Below, piece after piece: positions 5,894 to 7,269 of a stretch of DNA of 7,269 nucleotides. Origin of the DNA: an uncultured Rhodanobacter sp. (GTDB lineage: Bacteria > Pseudomonadota > Gammaproteobacteria > Xanthomonadales > Rhodanobacteraceae); contig CAIKJM010000571.1 of NCBI GenBank assembly GCA_903827735.1, forward strand, positions 1-7,269, read 5' to 3'. The notes under the pieces were generated by a model. That model was not told where the DNA came from. It did not search any database and saw only the letters and a program-made list of their open reading frames with translations. The position numbers and the translations under genes were made by a program. The stretch's first letter is position 1; every line of letters begins with the position of its first letter.

Positions 5894-6838
5894 TCACTCG
5901 CTCGCGGTATTGAGCTGCGCCACGTCCTGGTCACTTAGGCTGAGCTTGGCCGCGCCGACCAGTTCATGCAGCTGCTCCACGCTGGTCGCGCTGGCGATCG
6001 GCGCGGTGATGCCCGGTCGTGCCATCAGCCAGGCGAGGGCGACCTGGGCCGGCTTGGCATGGTGGGACGACGCCACGTCGTCCAGCGCGGTCAGAATCTG
6101 CATGCCGCGCGAATTGAGATACTTCTTCACCGCGCCACCGCGCGCGCTGCTCTTGGCCAGATCGCTTTCGCTGCGGTACTTGCCGCTGAGAAAGCCGCTG
6201 GCCAGCGAGTAGTAGCTGATCACGCCGATGTTTTCCTTGCGGATCAGCGGCTCAAGATCTTTTTCGTAACCCGCGCGATCGATCAGGTTGTAATCCGGCT
6301 GCAGGGTTTCGTAACGCGGCAGGTTGTTTTCGCGCGATACCTTCAAGGCCTCGGCGAGCCGGTCGGCGGTGTAGTTGGACGCGCCGATCACCCTTACCTT
6401 GCCTGCATCGATCAGGCGGCTAAAGGCATCGAGCGTTTCTTCCAGCGGCACGCTGGCGTCGTCCTCGTGTGCCTGATACAGGTCGATATGATCGGTCTGA
6501 AGGCGCTTCAACGAACCGTCCACCGCCTGCGCAATATTGATGGGCGAGAGGCCGGGCTGCTTGTCCCATTTGGCCACCTTGGTGGCGATGACCACTTTGT
6601 CGCGCTTGCCACTTTGCTTGAACCATTTACCGATGATGGTCTCCGAATCGCCGCCATTGTTCCCCGGTACCCAGGCCGAGTAGACGTCGGCGGTGTCGAC
6701 CAGATTGAAGCCGGCGTCAACGAACGCGTCCAGCAGTTCGAACGAGCGCTTCTCATCGGCGCTCCAGCCGAAGACGTTGCCGCCGAACGCGAGCGGGGCG
6801 ACGGATAACGACGATTTGCCAAGGGAACGCTGCTGCAT
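5894..6838 (-). CDS. Aldo/keto reductase
   Basis: A 314-aa protein of the aldo/keto reductase superfamily, a cytosolic (alpha/beta)8 barrel that reduces aldehydes or ketones with NADPH. The catalytic tetrad is complete: D48 in NLVDTA, Y53 in DVYS, K87 in VIATK and H124 in YQAHED. IGASNYTADR (151-160) and the GVISYYSLASGFLSGKY segment (205-221) are typical of the YajO/IolS-like, oxidoreductase-type branch. The C-terminal part (PAQVALAWLMARPGITAPI) is the usual cofactor-binding end. Length is normal for the family. The start at 6838 is chosen because GAGGT lies about 8-9 nt upstream and the protein then begins MQQRSLGKSSLSV, the standard first strand; an ATG at 6874 would add 12 atypical residues. 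It converges on the TraB-like pair and lies 108 bp downstream of the small hypothetical gene. The substrate cannot be inferred. Confidence 0.95.
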   Translation of the reverse strand: MQQRSLGKSSLSVAPLAFGGNVFGWSADEKRSFELLDAFVDAGFNLVDTADVYSAWVPGNNGGDSETIIGKWFKQSGKRDKVVIATKVAKWDKQPGLSPINIAQAVDGSLKRLQTDHIDLYQAHEDDASVPLEETLDAFSRLIDAGKVRVIGASNYTADRLAEALKVSRENNLPRYETLQPDYNLIDRAGYEKDLEPLIRKENIGVISYYSLASGFLSGKYRSESDLAKSSARGGAVKKYLNSRGMQILTALDDVASSHHAKPAQVALAWLMARPGITAPIASATSVEQLHELVGAAKLSLSDQDVAQLNTASE

Positions 6839-6841
6839 GGA

Positions 6842-6851
6842 GAGGTACCTC
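6842..6851 (-). promoter_or_regulatory. Ribosome binding site of the aldo/keto reductase within a 10-bp palindrome
   Basis: On the minus strand GAGGT sits 8-9 nt before the ATG at 6838 and decides that start. It is half of the perfect palindrome GAGGTACCTC (6842-6851), so the SD could in principle pair with the bases just after it, although a 10-bp palindrome with no loop would form only a very small hairpin. Confidence 0.6.
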
Positions 6852-6946
6852 GTGCGATGGAAGGCGACAAGCATGCACTCGTCGAGGCAAAGCGGGCGTG
6901 ATGTATCGCGATGAGTGGCGCAACGAGGACCGACAGGCCAATGACC

Positions 6947-7132
6947 TCAGCGCGGAGCCACAAGCCGCGGCCAAGCCAAGGCGCAGGCCGACCGCACCAC
7001 GAGCCTCGGCTTGCCGATGGCGACGATCGCTTTGGGTGGATTCGGCGGGATGCGCGTATCGGGTTTCCAGGCCAGCTCGGGGTGTGTGATATGGCCGTGC
7101 AGGTACAGCAGATTTTTCCACAGCGGGTTCAT
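6947..7132 (-). CDS. Small hypothetical protein, 61 aa
   Basis: The frame begins at ATG 7132 and ends at TGA 6947-6949. AAGGAG (plus-strand 7140-7145) is placed 7 nt before the ATG, a strong SD. The product starts MNPLWKNLLYLHGHITHPEL, has a proline-rich middle (RIPPNPPK) and a basic C-terminus ending WPRLVAPR. There are 10 Arg/Lys against only two acidic residues, so it is strongly basic. It has no signal peptide or clear membrane span; residues 36-39 and 44-53 are only mildly hydrophobic. I do not recognise a family. It is on the same strand as the aldo/keto reductase 108 bp downstream and could share its transcript. The frame stays open upstream to 7237, but without an ATG and SD as good. 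It may be a lineage-restricted gene; a chance frame is the alternative. Confidence 0.6.
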   Translation of the reverse strand: MNPLWKNLLYLHGHITHPELAWKPDTRIPPNPPKAIVAIGKPRLVVRSACALAWPRLVAPR

Positions 7133-7221
7133 GAGGATGCTCCTTGGGACGCTTGGGCTTGGGATGCCCTCAAGGTAGGCGCCCGGTAGGTTGGCAAAAA
7201 GCGATATATTCACAAGGTAGA

Positions 7222-7238
7222 CTTGAGAGAAATTCAAG
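7222..7238. promoter_or_regulatory. Inverted repeat, possible operator between divergent genes
   Basis: CTTGA at 7222-7226 and TCAAG at 7234-7238 form a perfect 5+5 inverted repeat around a 7-nt AT-rich centre. The inner TGA-N7-TCA also fits the T-N11-A shape bound by LysR-type regulators. It lies immediately before a candidate start codon at 7239 and 89 bp upstream of the divergent small gene. A site this short can occur by chance, so binding is an inference. Confidence 0.35.
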
Positions 7239-7269
7239 ATGGGAAGGTTGTCGCTGAGCCTGTTGCAAC
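7239..7269 (+). CDS. Possible 5' end of a divergent gene (runs off window)
   Basis: ATG at 7239 opens a frame that stays open to the edge, reading MGRLSLSLLQ. A GAGAG (7225-7229) 9 nt upstream could serve as a weak SD. The start resembles the first residues of some LysR-type regulators, and a LysR-like inverted repeat lies just upstream, but ten residues are too few for a family call. It may equally be a chance open frame. Confidence 0.3.
   Translation, partial: MGRLSLSLLQ

Noticed and set aside
5966..6808. Plus-strand open frame (280 codons) opposite the aldo/keto reductase
   Set aside because: The minus-strand reductase has a complete catalytic tetrad and normal length; the opposite frame is a shadow.
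6839..6874. N-terminal extension of the aldo/keto reductase to an ATG at 6874
   Set aside because: The added residues do not resemble the family, and ATG 6838 has GAGGT upstream and starts at the usual first strand.
7190..7237. TATATT at 7205-7210 as a -10 box for a rightward or leftward promoter
   Set aside because: The hexamer is good, but no -35-like sequence lies 16-18 bp away on either strand, so only the AT-rich patch is noted.

Overview
The window (high GC, dense coding, short gaps) looks like chromosomal DNA of a gammaproteobacterium, most likely Xanthomonadales/Rhodanobacteraceae (Dyella, Rhodanobacter or Luteibacter type). This rests on the E. coli-like Icd tail, a full-length AceK, the TraB/GumN-type exported proteins and the codon usage. 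The taxonomic call is an inference from family resemblance, not from a search.

Layout, left to right. Positions 2-94 hold the last 30 codons of NADP-dependent isocitrate dehydrogenase (icd), closed by a strong intrinsic terminator (118-147). Next on the plus strand come a polytopic membrane diguanylate cyclase with an intact GGEEF active site and I-site (239-1705), then isocitrate dehydrogenase kinase/phosphatase aceK (1752-3494). The enzyme (Icd) and the kinase/phosphatase that switches it off and on are therefore almost adjacent, with a c-di-GMP synthase between them. Downstream lies a tandem pair of paralogous, signal-peptide-bearing TraB/GumN-like proteins, each 367 aa (3636-4739 and 4760-5863). 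Both have lost the histidine motifs expected of active TraB/Tiki metalloproteases but share one pair of cysteines.

The right part is on the minus strand and convergent with the TraB pair: an aldo/keto reductase with a complete catalytic tetrad (5894-6838), preceded by a 61-aa hypothetical protein with a good ribosome binding site (6947-7132). At the right edge a divergent gene may begin at 7239, just after a 17-bp inverted repeat; only ten codons are visible.

Functionally, icd and aceK form the TCA/glyoxylate branch-point control. The cyclase could couple a membrane-sensed signal to c-di-GMP beside it, but a mechanistic link is only suggested by position. The TraB-like pair is probably an envelope (periplasmic) function of unknown role. 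No tRNA, rRNA, CRISPR array, insertion sequence or phage gene was seen. I found no clear new multi-gene system; the best leads are the degenerate TraB pair and the icd-cyclase-aceK arrangement.
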